Source: 3-1-20CM-4-69-9 sp963833655 (GTDB lineage Bacteria > Actinomycetota > Thermoleophilia > Gaiellales > Gaiellaceae). Taken from it: a stretch of DNA of 64,000 nucleotides. Both the position numbers and the translations under genes were made by a program. Below, piece after piece: positions 26,195-34,742 of the stretch. Each line of letters begins with the position of its first letter. The stretch's first letter is position 1. The notes under the pieces are model-generated. The model was not told where the DNA came from. It did no database searches and was given only the letters and a program-made list of their open reading frames with translations. The stretch spans positions 248,001 to 312,000 of the forward strand of contig CAWHYL010000006.1 of assembly GCA_963833655.1 (NCBI GenBank), read 5' to 3'.

Positions 26195-26219
26195 CCCCGC
26201 GAAGCGCCGCTTCGCGGGG
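26195..26219. terminator. perfect 12-bp inverted repeat with minimal loop
   Basis: CCCCGCGAAGCG is followed by one base and CGCTTCGCGGGG. On RNA this gives an 11-bp stem with a 3-base loop. It sits in about 350 bp without genes between the sedolisin and the minus-strand remnant at 26304, and could end transcription from either side. Confidence 0.5.
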
Positions 26220-26303
26220 CGGGCAAGTCGGAGCGATCCGAGGCGTCTTGCGCTTTGGGCTGCGCGAAAGCGGTGGCCGCTCCGCCCGTTCCTCAGAGCC
26301 TGG

Positions 26304-26549
26304 CTAAACGGGCGCTGTCGCTTTTGCAGACCTGCCGTTTGAGCTTCGTCTCGAGTGGGTCCGACTTGTCAGCCTGCGTTCGCGGCTCCGGCCAGAGGTT
26401 CTTCGGGTTCCTTGGTGCACCACCATGCGGACGACGTAGCCAGCCCAGCCATTCGTCACCGCCTCCCGCGGCTCGCCTTCGCGAGCCTGCGCCGAACCAG
26501 AAACGAGCAGAAGTCCGATGGCGACGGCGGTGACAAAGAACTTGTTCAT
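26304..26549 (-). pseudogene. secreted protein remnant with NPKNLWPEP motif, frameshifted
   Basis: From ATG 26549 a signal peptide (MNKFFVTAVAIGLLLVSGSA) is followed by AVTNGWAGYVV. After that the proper frame is lost. The neighbouring frame (to 26293) continues RPHGGAPRNPKNLWPEP, then KSDPLETKLKRQVCKSDSAR, a motif (NxxNLWPEP then K-D-x2-E-x2-L-x3-V-C) seen in small secreted nuclease-like proteins. One indel near 26440 separates the parts, so the gene is probably dead. Confidence 0.6.
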
Positions 26550-26787
26550 GCGTGGCCACGCGAGGCCCCAAAGCACGCCGACGCAGCTCGAGGACGCAGG
26601 CCTGACCGTCCGAGTCGACACCGGCCACGACCCGCGTGCTGATCACGAAGCCAATCGCCGAGTAACGTCCGCCGAGCGTGACCCGCGCCTCGCCTAGCTC
26701 AGCGCCACTCCGCAGACGTTCGAGCGTTTCGCGATCGATCTCTTGCTCCGCGCGGCCACCGTCCCCGCACATGGTTACCCGTGCCAC
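26550..26787 (-). CDS. possible small ORF upstream of the NLWPEP remnant
   Basis: The frame starting GTG/ATG near 26787 (MARVTMCGDGGRAEQEIDRE) continues GARVTLGGRYSAIGFVISTR-like and VVAGVDSDGQACVLELRRRA. These read like a beta-rich protein of about 75 residues. It then runs on in frame through 26549 into the remnant and stops at 26293. I cannot tell a real gene from a fused remnant. Confidence 0.3.
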
Positions 26788-26962
26788 CGAGCGAGCAGCT
26801 TATTCATGAACACCGTTTGCACACTGAGCGCGCAGAAGAGCGGCAGAAGAGTTCCTTTCCACGGCAGCCGCATCCCCGGCTGGCACTGCAGAGGAAGCTG
26901 GCCCGCGCCACTTTCTTGGTGATTCGAGCGCTACGGCAGATGCGCTCCCGTATGGTCCGCCT

Positions 26963-27270
26963 GTGGCGGTTGAAGTGCACGTGACGGGCAGGATCGAGCT
27001 TGGCCGCTTCGGCGAATTCGTCCAGGCTGCGCAGGCGTGGCGCGCGTCCCGGCGCGCGCGCAGAGGAGCGCGGACTGTCGCATCCTGCAGGCGCTCTCTG
27101 GCGAGATGAACGCGGTTCGCCTCGTGTGCGAATATCCGGATCTGAATACGTACGAGCGCGAAGAGGCGCGCGGCGCGGCGGACGAGGAGTACGCCCGCGT
27201 CGCGGGTGCGATGCCCTTCGTCGAGGGCACGCTTGCGTACGAGATCTACCGCGAGCTGGACAATCGGTGA
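26963..27270 (+). pseudogene. small conserved protein with two frameshifts
   Basis: GTG 26963 opens AVEVHVTGRIELGRFGEFVQ then AAQAWRAS. A shift gives RRARAEERGLSHP, and a second shift gives RILQALSGEMNAVRLVCEYP, LNTYEREEARGAADEEYARV and PFVEGTLAYEIYRELDNR. The joined product is about 102 residues, of ABM/NIPSNAP-like character. The stop at 27268-27270 overlaps the start of the rhodanese gene as GTGA, a relic of a two-gene operon. Confidence 0.7.
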
Positions 27271-27554
27271 GCCGCTCGCTCGAGCCGCGGGAGGTGTGGG
27301 CGCTGCTTCAACGGCGAGACGCCCAGCTACTCGATCTGCGCAGGGAGGTCGAACGTCGCCGTTTCGGCGCACCGCCCGGGGCGCAGCCGGTGTCGCTGGC
27401 ACGACACATCGTGAACCCCGAGGGCGCAGGAGCGATCTATCTCTGCCAGCACGCGGTGCGGTCGAAGGCGACGCTGCGCAAAGGCGCAAGGGAGGTCGCC
27501 GGCGGCTTCGTCGCCTGGCAACGGGCTGGGCTGCCGACCGAAGACGTCGAGTAA
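27267..27554 (+). CDS. rhodanese-like sulfurtransferase, single domain
   Basis: 95 residues from GTG 27267. It begins LEPREVWALLQRRDAQLLDL (strand plus D-L/V-R motif). GAPPGAQPVSLARHI corresponds to the usual GHIPGA region. The active loop is IYLCQHAVRSK (Cys-x4-Arg-Ser), and the C-terminus VAGGFVAWQRAGLPTE is the standard GGxxAWxxAGLP end. Small rhodaneses transfer sulfane sulfur to thiols or cyanide. The gene is coupled to a broken upstream gene, but its own frame is intact. Confidence 0.82.
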   Translation: MSRSLEPREVWALLQRRDAQLLDLRREVERRRFGAPPGAQPVSLARHIVNPEGAGAIYLCQHAVRSKATLRKGAREVAGGFVAWQRAGLPTEDVE

Positions 27555-27683
27555 GGGCGAGTCGTCCTCCGGTTCGGGGGCCCGACGTCCTCGGTTGGGC
27601 GGAAAATCCGAAGCGGCCATCGGGTTCAGCCCCGATGCGGTCCGAGCAGGCTGCCGCCATTGTGGTGCTGAAGGGAGAGGCGT

Positions 27684-28838
27684 ATGGGACCGTCTCGCCG
27701 GTCGAGTGTCGAGCGACACCGTTTCGGTTCGTCCGATCGCTACACGCTCGGTGTCGAGGAGGAATACATGCTGCTCGACGCCGACACGTTCGATCTTGTC
27801 CAGCGGGCCGACACGATTCTGGACGCCGACCGCGACGGCGAGTTTGCTGCCCGCACCAGCTGCGAGCTGTTCCAGTCGGAGATCGAGGGCCAAACACCGA
27901 TCTGCGCCACCGTCTCCGAGGCGGCGGCGGAACTGCGGCGGCTCCGCGGTCATCTGGAGGCGGCGGTCGGCGAGCAGGGGCTCGTGCTCGCCTCCGCCGG
28001 CACGCATCCCTTCGCCCGCTATGAGGACCAGCTGATCACGGACCGCGCCCGCTACCAGGGGATCATCGAGCAGGTGCAGTACCCCGCCCGTCGGGAGCTG
28101 ATCTTCGGCCTGCACGTCCACGTTGGCGTTCCGGATCCCGAGGCGGCGATCAAGGCGATCCGGCTGCTGCGGCCGCAGATCGGCGTGTTGATCGCGCTTT
28201 CGGCGAGCTCGCCGTTCTGGCGCGGCTTCGTGAGCGGCCTTTACTCGACGCGTCACAGCGTCTTCGCCACCTTCCCGCGTTCGGGCGTGCCACCGGCGTT
28301 TCGCGACTACGGCGAGTTCGCGACCTTCGTGGCGGCGCTCGAGCAGGCAGGCAGAATCGATGACTACACCAGGATCTGGTGGGATCTGCGGCCTCACCCG
28401 CGGCTGGGCACGGTCGAGGTGCGGGTGATGGACGCGGTCGAGCGGGTCGAGGACGCCGTCGCGCTCGTGGCTTATGTGCAGGCGCTGGTCAAGCGGGCGG
28501 TCGAGGCGCCGCTGCCACGGCCGCCGAGCGCGCTCGAGGACGCGCTCGTGCGTGAGAACAAGTGGCAGGCGATCCGCTACGGGCTCGACGCCACCGTGAC
28601 CGCGGCCGACGGCAGCACCATGCCGATCCGCGAACACGTCCTGCGCACCCTCGACGACCTCGCAGACAGCGCGCTCGGGTTCGACAGTGATTCAGCGCTG
28701 CACGACGTCGAACGGATCGTCCGCGACGGCAGCGGCGCCGACCGGCAGCTCGCGACCTTCGCCGACAGCGGCGACCTACGGACGGTCGCCCAGTCGATCG
28801 CCCAGGAGACCGCAACGATCGCAACGAGCGCTGGCTGA
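27684..28838 (+). CDS. ybdK: glutamate-cysteine ligase family 2 (YbdK-type carboxylate-amine ligase)
   Basis: 384 residues. Signatures are YTLGVEEEYMLLDADTFDL at the start, FQSEIEGQTPICATVSEA, ASAGTHPFARYEDQ, RELIFGLHVHVGVPDPEAAI and WWDLRPHPRLGTVEVRVMDA, in the order typical of GCS2/YbdK enzymes. The family ligates amino groups to glutamate with ATP. Actinobacterial members are often EgtA-related or of unknown substrate; E. coli YbdK has weak gamma-glutamyl-cysteine ligase activity. Intact gene, 129 bp after the rhodanese. Confidence 0.92.
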   Translation: MGPSRRSSVERHRFGSSDRYTLGVEEEYMLLDADTFDLVQRADTILDADRDGEFAARTSCELFQSEIEGQTPICATVSEAAAELRRLRGHLEAAVGEQGLVLASAGTHPFARYEDQLITDRARYQGIIEQVQYPARRELIFGLHVHVGVPDPEAAIKAIRLLRPQIGVLIALSASSPFWRGFVSGLYSTRHSVFATFPRSGVPPAFRDYGEFATFVAALEQAGRIDDYTRIWWDLRPHPRLGTVEVRVMDAVERVEDAVALVAYVQALVKRAVEAPLPRPPSALEDALVRENKWQAIRYGLDATVTAADGSTMPIREHVLRTLDDLADSALGFDSDSALHDVERIVRDGSGADRQLATFADSGDLRTVAQSIAQETATIATSAG

Positions 28839-28875
28839 CGCCGCACTTTCGCCTGAGCGCCGGACGAATCGACCG

Positions 28876-29233
28876 AGATGCTTCCGTCCGAGACGAACCG
28901 CGCGGGTCCCGTCGAGTCGGCCTATTCGCTTCGGAACGAACCTCGCGCGCGCCCGAGGCTTGATCGTATGCGGACCCGCTATCGAACGTCACCGCTGCCG
29001 TTTCCCGGCCTTCCGTGAACCTGCGCGACCCGGAGAGGAGTGGAGGCGGCATCAATAACTCGCCTGACGACGAAGGCCAGCGGGAAACGCGGCGATATGT
29101 CGGGAAGGGCGCTGGCTCCGGGCTCCGCGCAGTCGCCTCTCTGCGCGCCACTCAGATCGCTCAACCTTTGACGCCGGCTGACCGTCAAGGCATCACGTGG
29201 AAGATGCCCTCCGTCTACCAGCCGTACAGCTAG
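28876..29233 (+). repeat. non-coding repeat block: modules A, B and C
   Basis: Module A is at about 28877-28975 (GATGCTTCCGTCCGAGACGA). Module B is at about 29005-29115 (GACCCGGAGAGGAGTGGAGG). Module C is at about 29120-29232 (GGCTGACCGTCAAGGCATCA), ending ATGCCCTCCGTCTACCAGCC, which reads MPSVYQPYS and stops. This is the best-preserved A-B-C order, but no D or E follows. Confidence 0.72.
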
Positions 29234-29457
29234 GAGACGACAAGCTCGGCGATTCCTCGGCAGCGAATACCTGCAGTTCAGGCAGAGCAAGCAGCTATGG
29301 GAAGTGACGAGGCGACCATGCTGAACATGAGGACGATGCACGCCGGGGTAGCCGACCTGCAAAGGCCCGCGTGCTCACATGCGCCGGTTCGACGTTCGTC
29401 GGTCGCTAACACGTACGCATGTTGTGCCTGGCTGCCCAAGCACTGTGCGAAGAGAAG
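29234..29457. other. no gene seen
   Basis: About 220 bp between the repeat block and the terminator hairpin. No supported frame or RNA element. Confidence 0.4.
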
Positions 29458-29486
29458 GCGGTAGGGGACATGTCGCCCCCTACCGC
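29458..29486 (-). terminator. perfect 10-bp hairpin after the secreted exo-alpha-sialidase-like gene
   Basis: GCGGTAGGGG (29458-29467) pairs with CCCCTACCGC (29477-29486) around a 9-base loop. It starts 10 bp past the stop of the minus-strand gene ending at 29496. Confidence 0.65.
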
Positions 29487-29495
29487 TCGTGGAGC

Positions 29496-31346
29496 CTAGG
29501 GTGTGCTTGCGCCGTAGATGTTCTGGTCGAGCCCTCCCGCGTAGGGACAAGTGTCGGCGGTGAAACTGCCGTCGCTGTTTTGCGTGCGGCATTGGTGGAC
29601 ATCAGCGCCATCGGCGTCGCTGTCGCCTGCCTCACGCGGGTCCTGGCCCGGCACGACGTTTCGCCAGTCGGTCCACGTGCCGAACGAGAACGTTCCCACG
29701 GAGCTGACGTACAGGTAGTCGCCTCCGAACGGCACCGTTCGTCCCGAGAACTGCTCGAAATTCGGGTTGCTCGAAACCGAGCTCAGCCGCGTTGAGGCCG
29801 ACCAGCTCAGCGTGGCCGTCGAGGCGGACGCACCGTAGGCGTCGAGCGACGCCGTCGTGCCGCCGCCGGCACAGTTACCGAGCGGGCGGGCCGGGTCGTA
29901 GCAAGGATCATTGCGGCTGTCCCACCAGAGCACGTGCATGCTGCCGGCATCAACCGAGATATCTGGGAAGCGCTGCAGCCCCGTCTGACCGCGACGGTCG
30001 TCAATGAGGACCGGTGTCGTGTGCGTCCCCGTCGCGCCGTCGATCCGCAGGAAATAGATCCCGGACTGGCTACCGACGTCCTGGTGGTACTTCACCGGCA
30101 AGTCCTCGGAGACGACCGACCCATAGGTCGTTGCGCTCGGCACCTCGGTCCCCGGAATCGACGGGTCGTACACGACGTAGATGTAGTCGTGACTCGTATC
30201 GGCCTGGTCCGCGGTAGCTCGTACCTGCGTGCCTCCACGCATGAACGTGTACCCGGAGTCGCAAGCCGATGCTGAGTCGCCGCATTCGCCTACGACGTCG
30301 CCACCGCTGATGTCGGTCGGGTCGTAGGGCTCGAACGGCGTCACGACGTGGGGCGCGGAAAAGGTTGCGCCGCAATCCGTCGACGCGTTGTACGCGATCG
30401 CGTCGGTCGCTTGGTTACTGCGTACGTCGGCAAATTCGCGATAAGTGACGTACACATGCCCGTCACCGGTGACCGAGATGTCGGGGAACTGGATGTCGTG
30501 CACAGTCTGGCTGAGCTTCTGCGGAGACGAGAACGTCCGTCCGTGATCCGTCGAGCGAACGAAATAGACGCTCGAGTTGAAACCGCTCGGCCCACCACCG
30601 GTGAACCGGGCCCACGCGAAGTACACGTTCCCGTCGCAGGAGCCACCGGTCCGGTCGACCTCGATCGCCGTCTTGTCGTGGAACTTGCCGAGGATATTCG
30701 GCGCCGCCGAACCCGTCGCCACGTCGAGCGACCCGACGAACTGCTTACCGTCCTGGCTCGTCGGACCGTTGACGCCGCTCGGGTTTTCATACGTCCCGAC
30801 CCACACGTCACCGAACGTCTTTGCCGTTCCTTCGGGGTCGCCCGAGCTCTCCGAGCCGGCGAACAGGCGCCCATGATTGTCCCACGCCAGCACCGGATCG
30901 CCCGAATCAGCTGTCCGGATGTGCGCCGCCGCGGCGTACGGTGACCTGTCGAGTGGATAGCCCGGCACGAGCGAACTCGTAAAGCTCGCGCCACCGTTCT
31001 CCGAGCGGTAGTAACCAAGCCACACGTCGCCCAACCCCACCAAGCTTCCATCCGCCGCGAAAACGCCGCAGTAGTCATTCGAGCTACCGATGATCACCTG
31101 CGGGTTGCGCGGGTCAATAGCCACCCCCGGCTCGTTCTGCCGACCTCGGCTCTGCGAACATGCCGTCAAGAACGCGTCCGTATACGGAGTCCCCGTGACC
31201 ATCGTGTAGTCGCTCACATAGCCACCGTTGGACCCGTCATCGTTCGTCAGACGCGCATTCGTCGGCGTCGCCTGTGCAGCAGGCAGCGCGACAACCAAAC
31301 CTACGAGCGCAAAGAAGCCAACGCTCGAAAGTCTCCGTCTAAACAT
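29496..31346 (-). CDS. secreted BNR/sialidase-like beta-propeller protein
   Basis: 616 residues from ATG 31346, with AAGGGGGA upstream. The signal peptide is MFRRRLSSVGFFALVGLVVA. The mature protein has repeated propeller-blade motifs of the BNR/Asp-box type: YYRSENGGASFTSSLVPGYP, YFVRSTDHGRTFSSPQKLSQ, STDCGATFSAPHVV, and phrases such as NEPGVAIDPRNPQVIIGSS and FPDISVTGDGHVYVTYREFA. Several Cys may form disulfides. The family includes exo-sialidases and many proteins of unknown activity. No catalytic Arg triad can be assigned by eye, so the name is structural. Confidence 0.82.
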   Translation of the reverse strand: MFRRRLSSVGFFALVGLVVALPAAQATPTNARLTNDDGSNGGYVSDYTMVTGTPYTDAFLTACSQSRGRQNEPGVAIDPRNPQVIIGSSNDYCGVFAADGSLVGLGDVWLGYYRSENGGASFTSSLVPGYPLDRSPYAAAAHIRTADSGDPVLAWDNHGRLFAGSESSGDPEGTAKTFGDVWVGTYENPSGVNGPTSQDGKQFVGSLDVATGSAAPNILGKFHDKTAIEVDRTGGSCDGNVYFAWARFTGGGPSGFNSSVYFVRSTDHGRTFSSPQKLSQTVHDIQFPDISVTGDGHVYVTYREFADVRSNQATDAIAYNASTDCGATFSAPHVVTPFEPYDPTDISGGDVVGECGDSASACDSGYTFMRGGTQVRATADQADTSHDYIYVVYDPSIPGTEVPSATTYGSVVSEDLPVKYHQDVGSQSGIYFLRIDGATGTHTTPVLIDDRRGQTGLQRFPDISVDAGSMHVLWWDSRNDPCYDPARPLGNCAGGGTTASLDAYGASASTATLSWSASTRLSSVSSNPNFEQFSGRTVPFGGDYLYVSSVGTFSFGTWTDWRNVVPGQDPREAGDSDADGADVHQCRTQNSDGSFTADTCPYAGGLDQNIYGASTP

Positions 31347-31448
31347 CGAATCCCCCTTCCCCCGAATCGCCACGAAAGGCGGCTCCCGGCCGCGCACTCT
31401 ACGCCGTCCGAGCGCGGAAAGTCGCGGAAGCCGAGGGCCGCCCGATCG

Positions 31449-31574
31449 CTACACGACGACGCAGGCCGCGCCGCCGTAACCTGCGAAAGCTCCGCCCGTT
31501 GCCGGGATCGCGACGTTCACGATCGTGGCGACAACGATGATCATCGCCACCCCGATCGTCAGCGCGGACGACAC
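31449..31574 (-). CDS. possible 41-aa single-pass membrane peptide
   Basis: From GTG 31574: VSSALTIGVAMIIVVATIVN followed by VAIPATGGAFAGYGGAACVVV. One strong hydrophobic helix, then a Gly/Ala tail. No clear Shine-Dalgarno, so it could be chance. Confidence 0.35.
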   Translation of the reverse strand: MSSALTIGVAMIIVVATIVNVAIPATGGAFAGYGGAACVVV

Positions 31575-31704
31575 CGAGCCAGCCCGGAGTCTCCAGTCAC
31601 CAACCGATGATCGTCGCTCTGCCCGGCCGGCGGCGCACGAGCGAGGCCACAGCGCCGCGCCGGTAGTAGGCAGGTGAGGCTTCACGCGCATCGAAGAGTC
31701 CCCG

Positions 31705-31980
31705 GTGGGCTGCATCTTCGTATTGATCGCGCTCCTTTCGCCCCGCCTCGCGGTCGCGCTGATGTGGATCTTCACGCCCTGGGTCGACCGTGCGTTCGGC
31801 CCTGTCATCTGGCCGATCCTGGGGATCGTCTTCCTGCCGTTGACGACCCTTCTCTACGTCATCCTCTGGAACACCGGCGGGCGCGGCGTCACCGGCTGGG
31901 AGTGGATCTTCGTCGTCTTCGCCTTCTTCGGCGACGTCGTCGCACACGGCGCCAGCGCCAGGCAGCGCGAGGCGTTCTGA
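31705..31980 (+). CDS. small integral membrane protein, 91 aa
   Basis: From GTG 31705, two or three membrane helices: CIFVLIALLSPRLAVALMWI, FGPVIWPILGIVFLPLTTLL, then WIFVVFAFFGDVVAHGASA. Similar short proteins with a DxAFGPxIWPxLGxxFLPxTTL pattern are common in actinobacteria and have no assigned function. The frame is intact inside the island. Confidence 0.72.
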   Translation: MGCIFVLIALLSPRLAVALMWIFTPWVDRAFGPVIWPILGIVFLPLTTLLYVILWNTGGRGVTGWEWIFVVFAFFGDVVAHGASARQREAF

Positions 31981-32221
31981 AGCGTCTGCTCGACAAAGTC
32001 GACCTGCGTAGTTCTCCGTAGCGGCCAGTTCGACGGGAGTCGGAGCCGTCGAGTGCCGGCAGACCTCGGCGGCAACCCCGTACTCGAGCTCGGCGTCCGG
32101 GGCGATGGCGGCAGTGCGGTGGCTGAAGAACTTCGACGGCCGGCGCTCTCGCCTGGAACACCAGAGACCTCTAGAGATGAATCGCATGCAAGGCGCTCCT
32201 GCATGTCGACATCTCCGCTGT
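31981..32221. other. no gene seen
   Basis: About 240 bp between the membrane protein and the next repeat block. No supported coding or RNA signal. Confidence 0.4.
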
Positions 32222-32710
32222 CGCTTCTTGGTCTTCTTGAACTCGACTGAATCGGGAGGGGGCGGAGGCCGCGTCTTGGTTCTGCTGTGACAACGGAAGC
32301 CAGCGGGAAGCCGCCGAGACATATCGGGAAGCGGGCCGGCTCGGGGGCTCCGCACAGTTGCCTTCCTGCGACGCCACCCACACCGCTCCGCACTCGAGGC
32401 CGGCTGACCGTCAAGGCATCACGTGAAGATGCTCTCCGTCTACCAGCCGTCTACCAGGACGGCCGGAATCAGGCGGACTGAGCGGTACTCGGACGTCCTC
32501 GATGCGCTCCGGAGAACGGACGGAGCGGACTCAGCGAACGCAGACGTACTCCAGTGCACCAATCGAGCGGCCTCCTAATTCCGGCCGGGGGCATATCCGC
32601 GAGGCCTTTTCCGAAGCGGCCTCGCGGCAGTTTCAGGACAAGCCCGAGATGGCGAGAGTGGCGTCCGTCTACCAGGGGTCTACCAAGAGCGGGCAAGCCT
32701 GGACCTGAGC
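32222..32710 (+). repeat. non-coding repeat block: modules B, C, D, damaged tRNA 3' half, E
   Basis: Module B is at about 32224-32345, C at about 32345-32462 (GGCTGACCGTCAAGGCATCA, GTCTACCAGCCGTCTACCA), D at about 32462-32570, then a tRNA-like core with a deletion of about 20 bases, and E at about 32594-32692. After E, ATG 32650 reads ARVASVYQGSTKSGQAWT and stops, the most integrase-like of the short starts. Same order as 14440-14958. Confidence 0.75.
32571..32593 (+). repeat. attachment-site-like repeat, copy 3 (degenerate)
   Basis: CCTCCTAATTCCGGCCGGGG then GCA: the ends of the tRNA 3' half (TCCTAA and TTCCGGCCGGGGGCA) without the middle GTGCGCTGGTTCGA. This is the most eroded junction of the four. 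Confidence 0.7.
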
Positions 32711-32950
32711 CCCGACGCTTGCAAGTCACGGCTATCTGTATTTCGCGACCACGCCCGGACCGAGGTTCGGTACGAATGGGCCGCATTTGAGACCCTCCAT
32801 GGGAAGGAGGAGTCGACGGTTCGACTCCATTGGAAGGTCTTTCCCCGAGCGCGGCCTCGAGCGCAAGGGTGGTTGGGTGCGGTGAGCGAGATTGGGGTCA
32901 GATCGACGGCGAGAGCATGACGCCGCTCTCGGAGGCCCGCTAGGGCGCGT

Positions 32951-33364
32951 TTAGCCGGTGTATGTACGCGGCGGAGACGGGCTGATTCCTGGACTGTTTG
33001 AGCTGCCAGGCCACGCCCAGACGACCTCGGTACTGTGGTCCACGGCGACGGCCACCGGCAATGTGAGCCTCCTGAACCTGACGAAGCACTCCCAGAAGGC
33101 GAACCTGTCGCCCTTGCCGAACTTTGTCCAACCCGGCGGCAAGAGCCCGCGTGGGTTGAGCTTGCGATGCAGATCCCTGCAGCCGTTGTGCTTGACGCGT
33201 GGGGGGCCGGCTCCGCTCGGGAAGGGGGAACCTTCCGGACTGAAAGTGGATAGGTAGTGCCGCAGACCGGCCTCGACCTTCGCCCCGTCATCGCCGCCGC
33301 CGCAGCCTGCGAACAGCACCGACGCGAGTGCAAGTCCCCCCGTGACCATGAGGAATCTCGCCAT
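32951..33364 (-). CDS. lipoprotein, 137 aa
   Basis: From ATG 33364: MARFLMVTGGLALASVLFAG then Cys, a lipobox (LFAGC) for lipidation. The mature part reads AKVEAGLRHYLSTFSPEGSP, GAGPPRVKHNGCRDLHRK, WECFVRFRRLTLPVAVAVDH and VVWAWPG. Two further Cys probably pair. It resembles a Thermoleophilia-type lipoprotein family of unknown role. The frame is intact although repeats lie just downstream. Confidence 0.75.
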   Translation of the reverse strand: MARFLMVTGGLALASVLFAGCGGGDDGAKVEAGLRHYLSTFSPEGSPFPSGAGPPRVKHNGCRDLHRKLNPRGLLPPGWTKFGKGDRFAFWECFVRFRRLTLPVAVAVDHSTEVVWAWPGSSNSPGISPSPPRTYTG

Positions 33365-33581
33365 GGGAATGGCTCTGAGCCACACTAGCGCGGCTTGACG
33401 CCCCTAGTCAGACGAGCAGAACTTCCACGGCGAGCAGTTACGTCACGCCACGCGCGAGCGACTAGAAGTCGGAGGCCCCTCGCCGAGTCGTTTGCTCGGC
33501 ACCGCTCGCACGGCTGATCTCGCGCCTCCTGCCTCGTCCACCGCCCCGCGCTCCCTTTGCCGGGTCGAACTCGCTCGAAAT

Positions 33582-33939
33582 TCAGCGAATGACGATTAGC
33601 CGGTGACCGTCAGGCTCGTCCGGCGCGCTCGCCTTGACGAAGAACCGATAGCGACCAGCAGGTAGGCGCTTCTCGCCGTGGGTCGCTTCGGTGCTGACGA
33701 TCCCCGCGGGCGCTTGCCTGGTCTGCGGGAAAGACCTCGAAGAGCGAGCCTGCGTTCCTCCAATACATCGTCTTGGCGCGGCGCAACACGAACGGTGGAA
33801 GCGCGCGCTCACCGGGCCCACTGAATCGCGTTCGCGTTGCCCCTTGCGGAACGCCGGTGCGAATCGTCATCGTCCAGTCTCCGATCGCAGCTACACGAAG
33901 ATCCTCGTATAGACCCGCGGGATAGTACGAGGTGCCTGC
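33582..33939 (-). pseudogene. remnant of an unidentified protein, one frameshift
   Basis: One frame reads TSYYPAGLYEDLRVAAIGDW, TGVPQGATRTRFSGPGERAL and FVLRRAKTMYWRNAGSLFEV. Near 33728 the neighbouring frame takes over with RQAPAGIVSTEATHGEKRLP then AGRYRFFVKASAPDEPDGHR and a stop. Both halves look coding. No start is visible because the upstream end runs into the nitric oxide reductase remnant. Function unknown. Confidence 0.5.
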
Positions 33940-34298
33940 GTGCCTCGATCGTCTTGCGTGCAGCCGCGTCCGACGCCGGGCCACCGTAGAAGTCCCGCAC
34001 GCGCTCGGCCGCCCGACGCAGGTAATCGGCGGTGTAGTCCGGGCCGAGATAGGCCCCGTGGCAAAAAACCGAGCCGTATTGCATCAATCCCTTATGAAGA
34101 GCTGACCAGCGCCAATGTCCCGGCCGTGAAGAGAACCATGCCGCGCCGGTCGACCACGCGCGCCGGCACCGGCGGATGGGCCATGGAGGTGCGGTAGGCG
34201 AGCAGGCCCGAGCACGAGAAACCCGACACGACGACAAGCACCACTGCCTGAAGCCGCGTGTTCGAGATCAAGAAGTCGCGCCGCCCGGGTCCGTCCAC
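33940..34298 (-). pseudogene. norB: quinol-dependent nitric oxide reductase (qNOR) N-terminal remnant
   Basis: Pieces in three frames: a first helix LQAVVLVVVSGFSCSGLLAY then RTSMAHPPVPARVVD, a second frame GRDIGAGQLFIRD, and a third GLMQYGSVFCHGAYLGPDYT then ADYLRRAAERVRDFYGG. The motif GLMxYGSVFGHGAYLGPDFTADYLHR is diagnostic for the periplasmic part of qNOR/NorZ. Several indels are needed, and all catalytic membrane helices are missing. It is a relic of a nitric oxide detoxification gene. Confidence 0.8.
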
Positions 34299-34688
34299 TC
34301 GGGCTCCTCCCCGTCGCGTTCCTAGGAGAGATCGGTGCTTACAAATGTGACCGCGGCGCGCGAGGAGCGCGCCGGTCGATTACTTGCACCAAGGCGGTCA
34401 GTGCTTCGAAGACCGTGTGCGCGCACGAACTGGAGAACGTCGTCGCAAAGCGTCGCGTGGAGAGCGCCACCTACCCGGTCAGCGCGCGTAGATCAAGATC
34501 ATGAACCGTAACTACTGGCGATGCGAAGTCGAGTGCGAGTTGCGCTCAGCAAGCCGCGCGTTAGGCAGTTCGTCTGATCGCAGACGAAGACTCGCATCGC
34601 TGAGCTGCACGGCGCCGCGATGAGCATGAGAAGCCACGGCTCAGCACACGGTCGGTACACGCCCGCCGCCGTCGGGCCAATGGCTCTC
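34299..34688. other. no gene seen
   Basis: 390 bp between the qNOR remnant and the next terminator. No frame has coding character and no RNA structure was recognised. Confidence 0.45.
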
Positions 34689-34719
34689 GCGGGGCGCGAC
34701 AAAAATGGTCGCGCCCCGC
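34689..34719 (-). terminator. perfect 12-bp hairpin with AAAAATG loop
   Basis: GCGGGGCGCGAC (34689-34700) and GTCGCGCCCCGC (34708-34719) pair completely around a 7-base loop, 24 bp past the stop of the minus-strand gene at 34743. It is the strongest intergenic hairpin in the window. Confidence 0.7.
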
Positions 34720-34742
34720 ATTAGCGAATTACGACTGACGAG

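Noticed and set aside
27327..28637. Minus-strand open frame of 436 codons opposite the YbdK-type ligase
   Set aside because: Shadow frame; the plus strand has family motifs throughout.
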